A DNA stretch of 64,000 nt from Lelliottia amnigena (GTDB lineage: Bacteria > Pseudomonadota > Gammaproteobacteria > Enterobacterales > Enterobacteriaceae). The DNA lies in contig LR134135.1 in the NCBI GenBank assembly GCA_900635465.1, positions 4,407,443 to 4,471,442 on the forward strand. Direction: 5' to 3'. Below are positions 52,421 through 63,180 of this stretch, one piece after another. The notes under the pieces are model-generated. The model worked only from the letters and a program-made list of their open reading frames with translations. It was not told where the DNA came from and ran no database searches. The position numbers and the translations under genes are program-made. Each line of letters begins with the position of its first letter. Position 1 is the stretch's first letter.

Positions 52421-53147
52421 ATGGACAATCTCAACCTTAATAAACACATTTCCGGTCAGTTTAACGCCGAGCTGGAAAGCATTCGCACTCAGGTCATGAC
52501 CATGGGTGGCATGGTGGAGCAGCAGCTTTCTGATGCGATTACCGCGATGCACAATCAGGACAGCGAGCTGGCGAAGCGCGTGGTGGAAGGCGACAAAAAC
52601 GTCAACATGATGGAAGTCGCGATCGACGAAGCCTGCGTGCGCATTATTGCGAAGCGTCAGCCGACGGCGAGCGACCTGCGTCTGGTAATGGCGATCATCA
52701 AAAACCATCGCGGAACTGGAACGTATTGGCGATGTAGCCGATAAAATCTGCCGCACGGCGCTGGAGAAATTCTCTCACCAGCACCAGCCGCTGCTGGTCA
52801 GCCTGGAGTCGCTGGGCCGCCACACTGTGCAAATGCTGCATGATGTGCTGGATGCCTTTGCGCGTATGGATCTGGATGAAGCGGTGCGTATCTACCGTGA
52901 AGACAAGAAGGTCGACCAGGAATATGAAGGCATTGTGCGTCAGCTGATGACCTACATGATGGAAGATCCGCGCACCATTCCAAGCGTCCTGACCGCGCTG
53001 TTCTGCGCCCGCTCTATCGAGCGTATCGGCGATCGTTGTCAGAACATTTGCGAATACATCTTCTACTTCGTGAAGGGACAAGATTTCCGTCACGTCGGGG
53101 GCGATGAGCTGGACAAACTGCTGGCGGGTAGCGATCCGAAAGAGTGA
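52421..53147 (+). CDS. phoU: Phosphate signalling protein PhoU, frame broken by one base
   Basis: Negative regulator connecting PstSCAB to the PhoR/PhoB two-component system. Two three-helix PhoU domains with the metal-binding ExxxD motif ([12 protein letters not shown] in the repaired frame; [12 protein letters not shown] in the second). The start at 52421 ([14 protein letters not shown]) has GGAGG four bases upstream. An A5 run at 52700-52704 (four expected) shifts the frame inside [15 protein letters not shown]. Otherwise complete, about 241 codons. Loss of PhoU is usually harmful in E. coli, so I take this as a sequencing error. Confidence 0.93.
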
Positions 53148-53158
53148 TGTTGACCTAA

Positions 53159-53262
53159 CCCTCTCCCACCGGGAGAGGGAAGGTTTCGCGATGTTCCCTC
53201 AATCACTGAGCGTTTCGCTTTTCTCCCTCTCCTGTGGAAGAAGAGGGGGGAGGGGAAACTTA
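53159..53262. repeat. REP-like palindrome pair after phoU
   Basis: CCCTCTCCC and GGGAGAGGG (53159-53179) form a 9-bp stem. A second, imperfect one (TCCCTCTCC...GGGGGAGGGG, about 53223-53256) follows in the same gap. They lie between the convergent phoU and yieH genes and may end both transcripts. Confidence 0.65.
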
Positions 53263-53925
53263 GCGGGTAATCTTCCACCCGCGCGCTTTCCACAATTCCG
53301 GCAGTTGCGCTAAATCGGTAAAGGTCGTGACTTTCGGATGGTCAATCGGCTTGTTATGCGGATCGGCGCAGAAGTAAAACACCTCCATTCCCGCATCAAT
53401 CCCCGACTGCGCGCCCGCGCTGGAATCGTCCACCAGAATACAGTTCTCCACGTTCACGTTCATCGCTTTCGCCGCATGGAACATCAACGCAGGATCGGGC
53501 TTCCAGCGCTGGATATCGTAACCGCTGAACAGTTTTTCCGGGAAGTGATGCAACATCTTCAGTTTGCCGAGAGAGTGCTGCATTTTGGTGACCGGGCCGT
53601 TTGACACTACGCACATCGGTACCGCCATGGAATCCAGCAGCGCGTTTGCGCCCGCGATGACGTCCAGTTCCGAGTCGAAGAGGCGTGCGACCTCGGCGCG
53701 GTAAACAGGCTCTAAGTCCGCTTTCGCAAGACTGACGCCGTGCTCGGCGTTGATGATGTCAATAATCTCGTAAAGCTTCACGCCTTTAAAGCGCTTAAAA
53801 ATCTCTTCGAGATCGAGCGTAATGCCAAATTCCTGGAACATGCTGACATACGCGCGGGAACAAATGACCTCACTGTCGACCAGCGTACCGTCGCAGTCGA
53901 AAAATACCGCTTCAATCTCAGACAT
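53260..53925 (-). CDS. yieH: HAD-family phosphatase YieH (6-phosphogluconate phosphatase)
   Basis: Haloacid-dehalogenase-like phosphatase; E. coli YieH acts on 6-phosphogluconate. 221 residues from the ATG at 53925 (MSEIEAVFFDCDGTLVDSEV). HAD motif I DCDGT (with nucleophile Asp), motif II CVVSNGP, motif III Lys in GYDIQRWKPDP, motif IV VDDSSAG. A six-codon longer start is possible but less likely. In E. coli the bgl operon separates it from phoU; here they are neighbours. Confidence 0.94.
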   Translation of the reverse strand: MSEIEAVFFDCDGTLVDSEVICSRAYVSMFQEFGITLDLEEIFKRFKGVKLYEIIDIINAEHGVSLAKADLEPVYRAEVARLFDSELDVIAGANALLDSMAVPMCVVSNGPVTKMQHSLGKLKMLHHFPEKLFSGYDIQRWKPDPALMFHAAKAMNVNVENCILVDDSSAGAQSGIDAGMEVFYFCADPHNKPIDHPKVTTFTDLAQLPELWKARGWKITR

Positions 53926-53974
53926 GCTTTTCCCTTTTAACAAGTTTAACGTTTACGTACTGCAGAATCACGAG

Positions 53975-53990
53975 ACGCAATCGTTGCCGT
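53975..53990 (+). promoter_or_regulatory. PurR-like operator upstream of adeP
   Basis: ACGCAATCGTTGCCGT fits the PurR consensus ANGCAANCGNTTNCNT with one mismatch, about 100 bases before the adeP start. Repression of a purine importer by PurR is plausible. Confidence 0.5.
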
Positions 53991-54092
53991 ATAAGCAAAA
54001 TCAATGAAAAAAAGTATCTCGTAACCGCCCTTATTGTCGCATTTTGGTATAGGATAGCGACGAATTTTCCCTCCTATGTTCGGAAATTGATG

Positions 54093-55431
54093 ATGAGTCA
54101 ACAACACACTACCCAGACGTCTGGTCAGGGTTTGCTTGAGCGCGTGTTCAAATTGCGCGAGCACGGCACGACGGCACGCACCGAAGTGATCGCTGGTTTC
54201 ACCACCTTCCTGACGATGGTGTATATCGTTTTTGTTAACCCGCAAATTTTGGGCGTTGCTGGCATGGATACCAGCGCCGTCTTCGTCACCACCTGTCTGA
54301 TTGCTGCTCTCGGCAGTATTCTGATGGGCGTGTTTGCTAACCTCCCGGTGGCGTTGGCGCCGGCGATGGGTCTTAACGCCTTCTTTGCCTTTGTTGTCGT
54401 GCAGGCGATGGGGCTGCCGTGGCAAGTGGGGATGGGCGCCATCTTCTGGGGCGCTGTCGGCCTGTTGCTGCTGACCATTTTCCGCGTGCGTTACTGGATG
54501 ATTGCCAATATCCCGGTGAGCCTGCGCGTGGGGATCACCAGCGGGATCGGCCTGTTCATCGGCATGATGGGGCTGAAAAACGCGGGCGTTATTGTCGCGA
54601 ACCCAGAAACCCTGGTGAGCATTGGCAATCTGACGTCTCACAGCGTTCTGCTGGGCGTGCTGGGCTTCTTTATCATCGCGATTCTGGCCTCCCGCAATAT
54701 TCATGCGGCAGTGCTGGTGTCTATCGTGGTGACGACGCTGCTGGGTTGGATGATGGGCGACGTGCAGTATCACGGCATCGTCTCCGCGCCACCGAGCGTG
54801 TCTAGCGTGATTGGTCACGTTGATCTGGCGGGGTCGTTTAACCTGGGCCTTGCGGGCGTGATTTTCTCCTTCATGCTGGTCAACCTGTTCGACTCCTCCG
54901 GGACGCTGATCGGCGTGACCGACAAAGCCGGTCTGGCAGATGAGAACGGCAAATTCCCGCGCATGAAGCAGGCGCTGTTTGTTGATAGCGTGTCGTCTGT
55001 CGCGGGCTCATTTATCGGTACGTCGTCTGTTACCGCTTATATTGAGTCGTCGTCCGGCGTTTCCGTCGGTGGCCGTACCGGTCTGACGGCCGTTGTGGTT
55101 GGCCTTCTGTTCCTGCTGGTGATCTTCCTTTCGCCGCTAGCGGGGATGGTTCCACCGTATGCGGCCGCAGGCGCGCTGATTTATGTGGGCGTGCTGATGA
55201 CGTCTAGCCTGTCGCGTGTGAAGTGGGAAGATTTAACCGAAGCGGTTCCGGCGTTTATTACTGCCGTGATGATGCCGTTTAGCTTCTCGATCACCGAAGG
55301 TATCGCGCTGGGCTTCATCTCTTACTGCGTGATGAAAATCGGTACCGGTCGTTTTCCGCGAGCTCAGCCCATGCGTTGTTGTCGTGGCGCTGCTGTTTGT
55401 GCTGAAGATTGTGTTTATCGATGCACACTAA
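54093..55431 (+). CDS. adeP: Adenine permease AdeP (NCS2 family), frame broken by one base
   Basis: High-affinity adenine:H+ symporter (E. coli YieG), AzgA-like branch of NCS2, about 14 membrane segments. The ATG at 54093 gives MSQQHTTQTSGQGLLERVF; the ATG just before it is less likely. The signature regions AMGLNAFFAFVVVQAMG, NLFDSSGTLIGVTDKAG and GTSSVTAYIESSSGVSVGGR are intact. A doubled C at 55356-55357 (one expected) shifts the frame after KIGTGRF; the repaired frame ends LKIVFIDAH with TAA at 55429-55431 (446 codons). As sequenced, the last ~25 residues are replaced by an unrelated tail. Confidence 0.93.
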
Positions 55432-55482
55432 GTTGCCAGTGGTGTCAGGTGGCGCTTTGCTTTCCTGACCTACGATCTGAGT

Positions 55483-55503
55483 TCCCTCTCCCGGTGGGAG
55501 AGG
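55483..55503. repeat. REP-like palindrome between adeP and chrR
   Basis: CCCTCTCCC-GGT-GGGAGAGGG, a perfect 9-bp stem between the convergent genes; the same core as the one after phoU. Confidence 0.7.
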
Positions 55504-55516
55504 GTTCGCACTTCTC

Positions 55517-56083
55517 TTATGCTTTAACCCGCTGAATATAATCCCCAAACGCGGTCAGCTGACCGGTCAGATGATCCAGCGTGCTTTGATCGACCACTTC
55601 GCCCGTTTGCGTATCCACTTTATTCTGAATCACACCGCCCATAAATTCCGGCTTGTTCATCACCATCGCATCCAGGAACACCAGGATTTGGCGCAGATGA
55701 TACTGACAGCGTGCGCCGCCAATCGCGCCCATTGAGCTGGTCTGAATCAGCACCGGTTTACCGGCAAGCGGCTGATTGGGTAAGCGTGACAGCCAGTCGA
55801 TCGCATTCTTCAACCCACCCGGCACCGAGTAGTTATATTCCGGTGTGACAATCACTACGCCGTCCGCCTGGCGGATTTGCTCTGCAAGCGCTTCCACGCT
55901 GTGCGGGAAACCCTCTTCCTGCTGAACATCGGCGTCATACAGTGGAATATCACCAATGGAGGGTAATGCCGACACGTCCATTCCCGCAGGGGCAATCTTG
56001 GGTAGCGTGCGGGCAACCATCCCATTAAATGAGCCTTTACGCAGGCTTCCCAGTAACGTAACAACTTTCAACGTATCAGACAT
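55517..56083 (-). CDS. chrR: NAD(P)H-dependent FMN reductase (chromate/quinone reductase)
   Basis: Flavodoxin-fold reductase (E. coli YieF/ChrR) that reduces quinones and chromate and protects from oxidative stress. 188 residues from the ATG at 56083 (MSDTLKVVTLLGSLRKGSFN). FMN-phosphate loop GSLRKGSFNG, flavin contact PEYNYSVPGGLKNAIDWLSR, and SSMGAIGGAR are present. Follows yieE on the same strand after 35 bases. Confidence 0.95.
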   Translation of the reverse strand: MSDTLKVVTLLGSLRKGSFNGMVARTLPKIAPAGMDVSALPSIGDIPLYDADVQQEEGFPHSVEALAEQIRQADGVVIVTPEYNYSVPGGLKNAIDWLSRLPNQPLAGKPVLIQTSSMGAIGGARCQYHLRQILVFLDAMVMNKPEFMGGVIQNKVDTQTGEVVDQSTLDHLTGQLTAFGDYIQRVKA

Positions 56084-56118
56084 GATTACTCCTTTTCGCC
56101 ATGATGGCCCAGGACGGG

Positions 56119-56865
56119 TCAATTGAGGGTTAACGCTTTTTCTGTCGGTAAGCTGATTAATCTTATCAGGCGTGCTGCGGGTTTGTTAGCGCGAGCCGGA
56201 ACATCAGGCAGGCTACGCCACCCGTATCGACTGTCAAATTCCCAGATTCTCAGGCGCTCAATGGCAGGCGTCACGGCAATGGACCAGATCAAAACGTCTT
56301 CCGCGTCGCTAAGCGCTTCAACGCGTGCCGCTTTGGCGGAACGCAGGCGGCCTGAACCCGGCAGGAGCTGCAACAAGCTCGCATCATCGACCGCGCAACC
56401 GGAGAGTTTTTGGATGCTCTGACGGAGCGTAATCAGCTGCGCTTTGGCTTCGTTGGGATCGTTTTGATTGCGCACCCACAGCTTTTCATTGCTGGAGAGC
56501 GGGTAATCGTCGTGCGCGTGGGGACCGTGGAAGCTATGCGTGACGCGCTGAAGTTCCATATCCAGCCCACAATCTCCCTCCGTCGTCAGCGCCACACCCA
56601 CGATATTCCCCGTATACGCCACCGAAAAACTCGGGAGTTCAGGATCCGCAAAAACGGGGCGGCCTTCGGGCTGCGTAAGCATTTCGGGGAGTTCGCTCGT
56701 GCCATAAAGCATAAACATCAGCTCGGCGAGTAGCGCACGGGAGGCCAGGAATCGCGTGCGTCGATGTTCCGGTAGCGTACGTGCCTGATTGTGGCAGGCC
56801 GAAGAGAGCCTGACGGAGGCAAGTCGTCCTTCTGTCAGTATCCCTCTTGCAAAATGCGTTGCCAT
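56119..56865 (-). CDS. yieE: 4'-phosphopantetheinyl transferase-like protein YieE
   Basis: Sfp/AcpT-type phosphopantetheinyl transferase family; the carrier-protein target is not known. 248 residues from ATG 56865 (MATHFARGILTEGRLASVRL). The Mg-binding motif appears as CGLDMEL, and the conserved region NDPNEAKAQLITLRQSIQKL stands where other members have the (W/F)-x-x-KE-(S/A)-x-x-K motif, so the WxxKE core is altered. Probably co-transcribed with chrR. Function is inferred from family only. Confidence 0.9.
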   Translation of the reverse strand: MATHFARGILTEGRLASVRLSSACHNQARTLPEHRRTRFLASRALLAELMFMLYGTSELPEMLTQPEGRPVFADPELPSFSVAYTGNIVGVALTTEGDCGLDMELQRVTHSFHGPHAHDDYPLSSNEKLWVRNQNDPNEAKAQLITLRQSIQKLSGCAVDDASLLQLLPGSGRLRSAKAARVEALSDAEDVLIWSIAVTPAIERLRIWEFDSRYGWRSLPDVPARANKPAARLIRLISLPTEKALTLN

Positions 56866-57007
56866 TTTTCGCTCCATGATAATGGTCAGTGACAGGTTAA
56901 ACGGTTACACCATTATCGCTTAACTTTGCATCTGTTTTAATCGGTAAATGAGGGTATGAGAAGCCAATGAACCGAACTTTACATTTGCAGGGGCAAAAAA
57001 GAGATCC

Positions 57008-57970
57008 TTAGCGCAGTGAATCGCAATACAACGCCTTGATTGTCTCTTTCAACCAGACAAGTTTGGGGTTGTGACTATTCCGTTTATGCCAGATCAGCGT
57101 GAAGGGGACGGTGAGTTTTTCAGACAGCGCTTCGTCAATGGGGATTGGGCGGCTGACCAGATTGCGCTGGTGGATCTGGTTATAGTGATGGCAATAGTGC
57201 GGCGCGGTCGCAATGTAGTTGTGGTGAGGTTGCGCGGCCATAAACATCGACTGCTCAAAACCCGGCAGACTGAGAGCAATGTTGCGCTCGTGTCCCATCT
57301 CTCTGAGCACTTCGTCCAGCGCCCAGGTGTCGCTGCGTTCCCAGAAGATGCTGATGTGCGGATAACGCAGAAACGTCTCCAGATTCCACTCTTCCTGGAG
57401 CGCGGGGTGATCTTCGCGCAAATAGACGCAGGGACGGTCGCTAAACAGGATTTCGTAGTCGATAAACCACGGCATCAGTTTCAGGAGTTCGCGCGAGCGT
57501 GGGTGCGTTTCGCGTCCGGTAAAGCCGAGATCGACTTCCCCTCGCGTAATGGCGTCCAGCGAATCGTAATCCCAGTGCCGCATACGCACGGTCGCCTGCG
57601 GATAGCGCTCATTCACCTGCTCCAGCAAAGTGTTAAAACGGATCAGCATCAGCGGCGTTTCCGCCGCCAGTTCGAATTTCAGTCCGCCCGGCGAATCGTG
57701 ATGGAATTTATCGAGGATCTGATTGCCAATCTGCATCCAGTCCGTGAGGTCTTGCTCAAGACTGACCGTCAGCGGTGTCGGGAGCAGGCCCAGCGGCGTT
57801 TTGACAAACAGCGGGTCGTCAAACCAGTCGCGCAGTTTCGCCAGCGATTTACTGACCGCCGACGGCGTGACGTTCATGCGCTTTGCCGCTTTGGTGACGC
57901 TGCGCTCCTGCAGTAACAGCTGCAGGCACAGTAACAGGTTAAGATCGAGACTGCTGAGGGGCTTCTTCAT
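57008..57970 (-). CDS. yidZ: LysR-family regulator YidZ
   Basis: 320 residues from ATG 57970 ([20 protein letters not shown]). N-terminal winged helix [20 protein letters not shown] and a LysR substrate-binding domain. E. coli YidZ is linked to anaerobic nitric oxide protection. The start lies inside the 3' end of mdtL (32-base overlap, same strand), suggesting coupled expression with the efflux pump. The next gene downstream, yieE, is 142 bases away. Confidence 0.94.
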   Translation of the reverse strand: MKKPLSSLDLNLLLCLQLLLQERSVTKAAKRMNVTPSAVSKSLAKLRDWFDDPLFVKTPLGLLPTPLTVSLEQDLTDWMQIGNQILDKFHHDSPGGLKFELAAETPLMLIRFNTLLEQVNERYPQATVRMRHWDYDSLDAITRGEVDLGFTGRETHPRSRELLKLMPWFIDYEILFSDRPCVYLREDHPALQEEWNLETFLRYPHISIFWERSDTWALDEVLREMGHERNIALSLPGFEQSMFMAAQPHHNYIATAPHYCHHYNQIHQRNLVSRPIPIDEALSEKLTVPFTLIWHKRNSHNPKLVWLKETIKALYCDSLR

Positions 57971-59114
57971 AATGCGCCGCGGGCTGTATCGCCATAAGTA
58001 ACAGGATACACAGCATGCTACAGCCAATCAGAATCCCGATCAGCATATTCAGGGCATTAAGGCCGATCACCGCAGCGAGCCATATCCACAGGGATGACCC
58101 GCACACCTGTGCTATACCCAGCGCGGAACTGGCGACGCCCGCCCGCAATGAGAACGGCCCTAACGCCTGGCTCATCGCCACGCCAAACCCCACGGAGAAA
58201 CCGGCGCAAATCAGCGTAATGCCTCCCAGCATGAGGGTATGTGAGCTTGCGGTCGCCAGGATCACGCCTGCGGCCAGGAACAACACCTGAGAAGTGAGCA
58301 TCAGCGTACGCTGGCTGAAGACGTTGAGTGCAAAGGGTGTAGAAAACGACACCGCCATGCTGACCATCGCCGTCAGCGCCATCACCGTTGAATATTCGCC
58401 CCGATCAAACCCCATCGTTTCCATTAGCAATACCGGGGAAACGTTTACAAAGGTGAGAATGACGGCCACGCTCATCGTCGTGACTAACAGGCGGCTGATG
58501 AAAAAGCGGTTGAGCAGCGTTTCGGCGGGTTGGATCGTTGCGGAATGCCCGGAATGATGCGAGCCGGGGTGCGTCTCTTTTAGCACGGTGATCGACAGAA
58601 TAAAGACCAACGCGCCCATGGCGGCCATCGTCCAGAACAGGCTCTGCCACGGCAGCTTGAGCATAATCAGATAGCCGACAACCGGCGCAAGCACTGGAAT
58701 AATACAGGTGATACCGTTCAGCATGGAAAGCACTTTGGCGCGACGCTGAGCGCTGAGGGTATCGCGTAAAATCGCAAATGCCACCACGTAGCAACCGCCC
58801 GCGCCGATGCCCTGGATAAAACGGCCAGAGAGGAACAGCGTGCTGTCCTGCGCCATTGAGCAGAGTACGGAAGCCAAAGCAAAGATTACTGCGCCGGTAA
58901 TGGCGACGGGCTGTCGTCCGGCTTTGTCGGCGATCTTACCGGCAAATAACATCGACGATGCCATACCCGCCAGATAGGCTGAAAACGCGATATGTAATTG
59001 CGCTTCGCTTGCCCCCAGGTCTCGCGCGATATGCGGAAGGCCAACCAGATACATATCGATGCCTGATGGATAAAGTAGAACTAAAGCAAAACTACAAAAC
59101 AGAAAACGCGCCAT
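57939..59114 (-). CDS. mdtL: Multidrug efflux MFS transporter MdtL
   Basis: DHA1-family drug:H+ antiporter (391 residues, E. coli length); in E. coli confers resistance to chloramphenicol when overexpressed. Twelve membrane segments; motif [17 protein letters not shown] and motif [18 protein letters not shown]. Starts [20 protein letters not shown]. In E. coli the tna operon lies upstream of it; here mnmE is upstream after only 112 bases. Confidence 0.95.
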   Translation of the reverse strand: MARFLFCSFALVLLYPSGIDMYLVGLPHIARDLGASEAQLHIAFSAYLAGMASSMLFAGKIADKAGRQPVAITGAVIFALASVLCSMAQDSTLFLSGRFIQGIGAGGCYVVAFAILRDTLSAQRRAKVLSMLNGITCIIPVLAPVVGYLIMLKLPWQSLFWTMAAMGALVFILSITVLKETHPGSHHSGHSATIQPAETLLNRFFISRLLVTTMSVAVILTFVNVSPVLLMETMGFDRGEYSTVMALTAMVSMAVSFSTPFALNVFSQRTLMLTSQVLFLAAGVILATASSHTLMLGGITLICAGFSVGFGVAMSQALGPFSLRAGVASSALGIAQVCGSSLWIWLAAVIGLNALNMLIGILIGCSMLCILLLMAIQPAAHYEEAPQQSRS

Positions 59115-59184
59115 AAATCCCCCATGTCAGGCAGGCGCAAAGCATAGGGGGATTACGGTGAAAGTACGAGTTGCCATTTGGACA

Positions 59185-59213
59185 CTAGTGATTTCCTGTC
59201 AGGAAATCACTAG
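59185..59213. other. 29-bp perfect palindrome between mdtL and mnmE
   Basis: CTAGTGATTTCCTG and CAGGAAATCACTAG form a perfect 14-bp inverted repeat around a single central T. No T-run follows on either strand, so it looks more like a protein-binding operator for mdtL than a terminator. It occupies the place of the E. coli tna operon. Confidence 0.6.
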
Positions 59214-59226
59214 GGGATCATGAGGA

Positions 59227-60591
59227 TTATTTACCGATACAGAAGCTGGAGAAAATGCGGCCCAGCAAATCATCTGAGGTAAATTCGCCGGTGATCTCGC
59301 TCAGACTCTGCTGCGCCAGGCGCAGCTCTTCTGCCAGCAGTTCTCCCGCCCACGCGCCGAGCAGTTGTGCTTTACCCTGATCGAGGTGATTTGCAGCCGC
59401 TTCAAGCGCCTGTAGATGACGACGACGCGCCAGGAAGCCGCCTTCCATATTGGTTTCAAAGCCCATGCTCTGCTTGAGATGGTTACGCAGGTCTTCAATG
59501 CCTTCACCGGTTCGAGCCGACAGGCGAATCAGTGAGTGACCGTTTACATCGCTCAGACCCAGCGTTTCGCCGGTCATATCGGCTTTGTTACGCACGACGG
59601 TAATCGGTAGCTTAGCGGGCAGACGAGCAATAAAGTCAGGCCAGATATCCGCAGGATCCACTGCGCTGGTGGTAGTGCCATCCACCATAAATAGCACGCG
59701 GTCGGCTTGTTCAATTTCATGCCAGGCACGCTCGATGCCGATACGTTCAACTTCGTCGCTGGCATCGCGCAGGCCAGCAGTATCAATAATATGCAGCGGC
59801 ATGCCGTCGATATGAATGTGTTCGCGCAGAACGTCGCGGGTTGTGCCCGCGATATCGGTCACGATCGCCGCTTCGCGACCTGCAAGGGCGTTCAGCAGGC
59901 TTGATTTTCCGGCGTTTGGACGCCCGGCAATCACCACTTTCATCCCTTCGCGGAGCAAACTTCCCTGACGCGCTTCGGCACGAACCGCATCCAGATCGGC
60001 CATCACAGTGTTCAGCTGTGCTTCGATTTTGCCGTCAGACAGGAAGTCGATCTCCTCGTCCGGGAAGTCGATGGCCGCTTCGACGTAGATTCGCAGGTGA
60101 GTAAGTGCTTCCACAAGGTGATTCACGCGTGCGGAAAACGCACCTTGCAACGAGTTCAGTGCGGAACGGGCCGCTTGTTCGGAACTGGCGTCAATCAGGT
60201 CGGCAATGGCTTCGGCCTGGGCCAGATCAAGCTTGTCATTCAGGAACGCACGCTCGGAGAACTCACCCGGTTTAGCGATGCGCAGGCCCGGCAGCGTCAG
60301 AATACGTTTTAAAAGCAGGTCGAGGATAACGGGACCGCCGTGACCCTGCAGCTCCAGCACGTCTTCGCCGGTAAAGGAATTTGGGCCGGGGAACCACAGC
60401 GCGATGCCCTGATCCAGCGCGGTGCCGTCCGCATCTTTAAATGGGAGATAGTCGGCGTAGCGCGGCTTTGGCAATTTGCCCAGCACGGCTTCGGCCACCT
60501 CGCGCGCCTTCAGGCCGGAGATACGCAAAATCCCTACGCCACCGCGTCCTGGTGGGGTTGCCTGGGCGACGATAGTGTCGTTATGGCTCAT
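59227..60591 (-). CDS. mnmE: tRNA-modification GTPase MnmE (TrmE)
   Basis: Partner of MnmG in wobble-uridine modification. 454 residues from the ATG at 60591 ([20 protein letters not shown]); a seven-residue upstream extension is rejected. Order: N-terminal folate-binding domain, helical domain, G domain with GRPNAGKSS (G1), DIAGTTRD (G2), DTAGLRD (G3), NKAD (G4), and the C-terminal FCIGK motif with functional Cys451. Confidence 0.98.
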   Translation of the reverse strand: MSHNDTIVAQATPPGRGGVGILRISGLKAREVAEAVLGKLPKPRYADYLPFKDADGTALDQGIALWFPGPNSFTGEDVLELQGHGGPVILDLLLKRILTLPGLRIAKPGEFSERAFLNDKLDLAQAEAIADLIDASSEQAARSALNSLQGAFSARVNHLVEALTHLRIYVEAAIDFPDEEIDFLSDGKIEAQLNTVMADLDAVRAEARQGSLLREGMKVVIAGRPNAGKSSLLNALAGREAAIVTDIAGTTRDVLREHIHIDGMPLHIIDTAGLRDASDEVERIGIERAWHEIEQADRVLFMVDGTTTSAVDPADIWPDFIARLPAKLPITVVRNKADMTGETLGLSDVNGHSLIRLSARTGEGIEDLRNHLKQSMGFETNMEGGFLARRRHLQALEAAANHLDQGKAQLLGAWAGELLAEELRLAQQSLSEITGEFTSDDLLGRIFSSFCIGK

Positions 60592-60614
60592 GGTTTTTCT
60601 CGTCAAATACAAAT

Positions 60615-60638
60615 AAAAAAGGCGGTCAAATGACCGCC
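60615..60638 (-). terminator. Terminator after yidC
   Basis: GGCGGTCA and TGACCGCC form an 8-bp stem; on the minus strand it is followed by six T. It lies between yidC and mnmE. Confidence 0.9.
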
Positions 60639-60663
60639 CTTATTTTAGCGTTATCTTACCGGA

Positions 60664-62310
60664 TTAGGATTTTTTCTTTTCGCGGCTATGCAAACCACGT
60701 TTTTCCAGACCACGGTAAATCAGCTGCTGCTGAAGGATCGTCACCAGGTTGCTGACGATATAGTACAGCACCAGACCTGACGGGAACCACAGGAAGAACA
60801 CGGTGAAGATGACCGGCATAAAGGTCATGATCTTCTGCTGCATCGGGTCGGTCACAGTGGTCGGCGACATCTTCTGAATGAAGAACATCGTGATACCCAT
60901 CAGGATCGGCAGGATGTAGTACGGGTCCTGTGCAGACAAGTCATGGATCCACAGTGCGAATGGCGCGTGGCGCAATTCAACGGAGCCCATCAGCATGTAG
61001 TACAGCGCAAGGAAGATTGGCATCTGAATCAGCAGCGGGAAGCAACCACCCAGAGGGTTTACCTTCTCTGCTTTGTACAGGGCCATCATTTCCTGGCTTT
61101 GACGCTGTTTGTCATCGCCCAGACGCTCACGCATCGCCGCAATCTTCGGCTGCAGCATACGCATCTTCGCCATGGAGGTGTACTGCGCCTTGGTCAGCGG
61201 GTACATGATGCCACGAACGATAAAGGTGATAACGATGATGGAGAAGCCCCAGTTGCCCAGGAAGCTATGGATCCATTTCAGCAGTTTGAACAGCGGCTGA
61301 GAGATGAACCACAACCAACCGTAATCTACCGTCAGATCCAGGTGCGGTGCGACGGCTGCCATTTTATTCTGGATTTCCGGACCGACCCACAGGGTGCTGC
61401 CCAGCGTACCGGTTTGACCCGGCTGAACCAGAACCGGCTGTGACTTATAGCCGATAGCGGCGATGCCATTGCCCAGATTTGCAGTATAGAAGTTGTTAAC
61501 ACCGTCGTTGTTCGGCACCCACGCTGTCGCGAAATACTGCTGCAACATCGCAACCCAGCCGCCTTTAGCACTGACGTTCAGGTTTTCGTTATCCGCGATG
61601 GTGTCGAATTTGTATTTCTCGTACTTGGTATCTGGCGTGGAGTACGCCGCGCCACGGAAGGTGTGCAGCGCAAAGTTGCTGCTTCCGGTGTCACGGTGAG
61701 ACGGCAGATTGATGGATTGCTTCAGCTGACCAAACGTCGAAACTTCCAGTGGTTTCGCACTGGTGTTCTGCACGTTATAGCCCACACTCACCGCATACTC
61801 ACCGCGTTTCAGGGTGAAGGTTTTGGTGAACGTGTTGCCGGCCGCGTCAGTGTAAGTCATCGGGATCGCGAGTTCGTTCTGGCCATCAGCCATCACAAAC
61901 GTATCTTTATCGACGTTATACAGCGGACGAGCACCGTTAGCCGGGTTATCTGGGCCATCACGACCGGTCAGGCCGCTCTGTGCCTGATAGAGGAACTCTG
62001 GCGTCGTTTCCAGTAACTGGAACGGTTCGTTTGACTTCAGCTCTTTCGGGTAGGTCAACAGCAGCGCCTGCTCAATATCACCACCACGGGTGTTGATTGT
62101 CAGCTCAAGCACATCGGTTTTAACCGTAATCTGTTTTCCCTGGCCACTGGCCGGTACGCCCTGGTCGGCGGCGCTACCCGCTGCGGTGGTCGTGGTCTGC
62201 GTGGTCTGCTGTTGCTGGGGTTGAGGATTTTTATCCTGTTCCCATGCTTGCCAGATCATGAAAGACACGAACAACAAAGCGATGACTAAAAGATTGCGTT
62301 GCGAATCCAT
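60664..62310 (-). CDS. yidC: Membrane protein insertase YidC
   Basis: Essential Oxa1-family insertase. 548 residues: first membrane helix ([18 protein letters not shown]), a large periplasmic P1 domain (about 60-340) preceded by a Gln/Thr-rich linker ([16 protein letters not shown]), then the conserved five-helix core with the hydrophilic-groove Arg in [13 protein letters not shown]. Ends in a basic tail [13 protein letters not shown] that contacts the ribosome. Inserts F0 subunits a and c, whose genes are also in this window. Two bases after yidD. Confidence 0.98.
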   Translation of the reverse strand: MDSQRNLLVIALLFVSFMIWQAWEQDKNPQPQQQQTTQTTTTAAGSAADQGVPASGQGKQITVKTDVLELTINTRGGDIEQALLLTYPKELKSNEPFQLLETTPEFLYQAQSGLTGRDGPDNPANGARPLYNVDKDTFVMADGQNELAIPMTYTDAAGNTFTKTFTLKRGEYAVSVGYNVQNTSAKPLEVSTFGQLKQSINLPSHRDTGSSNFALHTFRGAAYSTPDTKYEKYKFDTIADNENLNVSAKGGWVAMLQQYFATAWVPNNDGVNNFYTANLGNGIAAIGYKSQPVLVQPGQTGTLGSTLWVGPEIQNKMAAVAPHLDLTVDYGWLWFISQPLFKLLKWIHSFLGNWGFSIIVITFIVRGIMYPLTKAQYTSMAKMRMLQPKIAAMRERLGDDKQRQSQEMMALYKAEKVNPLGGCFPLLIQMPIFLALYYMLMGSVELRHAPFALWIHDLSAQDPYYILPILMGITMFFIQKMSPTTVTDPMQQKIMTFMPVIFTVFFLWFPSGLVLYYIVSNLVTILQQQLIYRGLEKRGLHSREKKKS

Positions 62311-62312
62311 CG

Positions 62313-62570
62313 TTAGTGTTCTCTGGTATCAAATGGTCCGGGCGGGACGGGGTCGTCACCACCAGGGTGTAAAGGGTGGCATTTTAATACGCGTTTCACC
62401 GTCAACCAACTGCCTTTTATCACTCCAAACCTGCGCAATGCCTCAATTCCGTAGCTAGAGCACGTTGGCGTGAAACGACAATGCGGCCCCAGCAGCGGAC
62501 TGATCAGGCGCTGATAGACCCTGATAAGGCCTATCAGGACCCGTGAGCCAGGCGACAGTGGCGGCGCCAT
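62313..62570 (-). CDS. yidD: Membrane protein insertion efficiency factor YidD
   Basis: 85-residue inner-membrane-associated protein that helps YidC-dependent insertion. Characteristic [20 protein letters not shown] and [14 protein letters not shown] motifs with conserved cysteines. Its start overlaps the end of rnpA by 37 bases in another frame, as in E. coli. Confidence 0.96.
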   Translation of the reverse strand: MAPPLSPGSRVLIGLIRVYQRLISPLLGPHCRFTPTCSSYGIEALRRFGVIKGSWLTVKRVLKCHPLHPGGDDPVPPGPFDTREH

Positions 62571-62893
62571 AGTTTTTCCAACGCTTCCGAGAGAGCACGG
62601 TTATCGAGGTCAGCAACCCCCTTTTTCGCCACCACAACGAAATCCATTGACGGAAGTTCGTGTTGACGTAAACGGAAGCTTTCACGCGTCAGACGTTTAA
62701 TCCGATTGCGTTCATGCGCACGCTTAACGTTTTTCTTGGCGACTGTGAGACCGATGCGGGGATGCCCCAGCGAATTTTGGCGGCCGAGGATGGTGATTTG
62801 CGGCGTGCCAGCCCGATATGGCTGCTGGAAGACGAATGTGAAATGAGTGGGAGTTAACAAACGTAACTCCCTGGGAAATGCTAGCTTAACCAC
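62534..62893 (-). CDS. rnpA: Ribonuclease P protein component
   Basis: Basic 119-residue cofactor of RNase P, needed for tRNA 5' maturation. GTG start at 62893 ([20 protein letters not shown]). The RNR signature [19 protein letters not shown] is present. Sits 16 bases after rpmH and overlaps yidD, the conserved rpmH-rnpA-yidD-yidC-mnmE cluster. Confidence 0.97.
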   Translation of the reverse strand: MVKLAFPRELRLLTPTHFTFVFQQPYRAGTPQITILGRQNSLGHPRIGLTVAKKNVKRAHERNRIKRLTRESFRLRQHELPSMDFVVVAKKGVADLDNRALSEALEKLWRRHCRLAHGS

Positions 62894-62909
62894 TCAGGGG
62901 TTAGCTTTA

Positions 62910-63062
<153 letters not shown>

Positions 63063-63151
63063 CTAAACTTGAATAAATTCACTGACTTTCGCGTATACCC
63101 GAACGATTAACGAACGACTAACGCCTCAGCGTGGGTGATTAAAGAGGCCGG

Positions 63152-63180
63152 ATTGTAATAATTGTACACTCCGGAGTCAA
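63152..63180 (-). promoter_or_regulatory. rpmH promoter
   Basis: On the minus strand TTGACT (63175-63180) and TACAAT (63152-63157) are separated by 17 bases, about 100 bases before rpmH. Confidence 0.8.

Noticed and set aside
53946..54818. A 290-codon open frame antisense to the adeP start
   Set aside because: It is very rich in His, Gln, Arg and Asn, a translation of the complementary strand of a membrane-protein gene; no family resemblance.
59185..59213. The palindrome upstream of mdtL as a terminator for mnmE
   Set aside because: There is no T-run on either side, and the stem is AT-rich in the middle.
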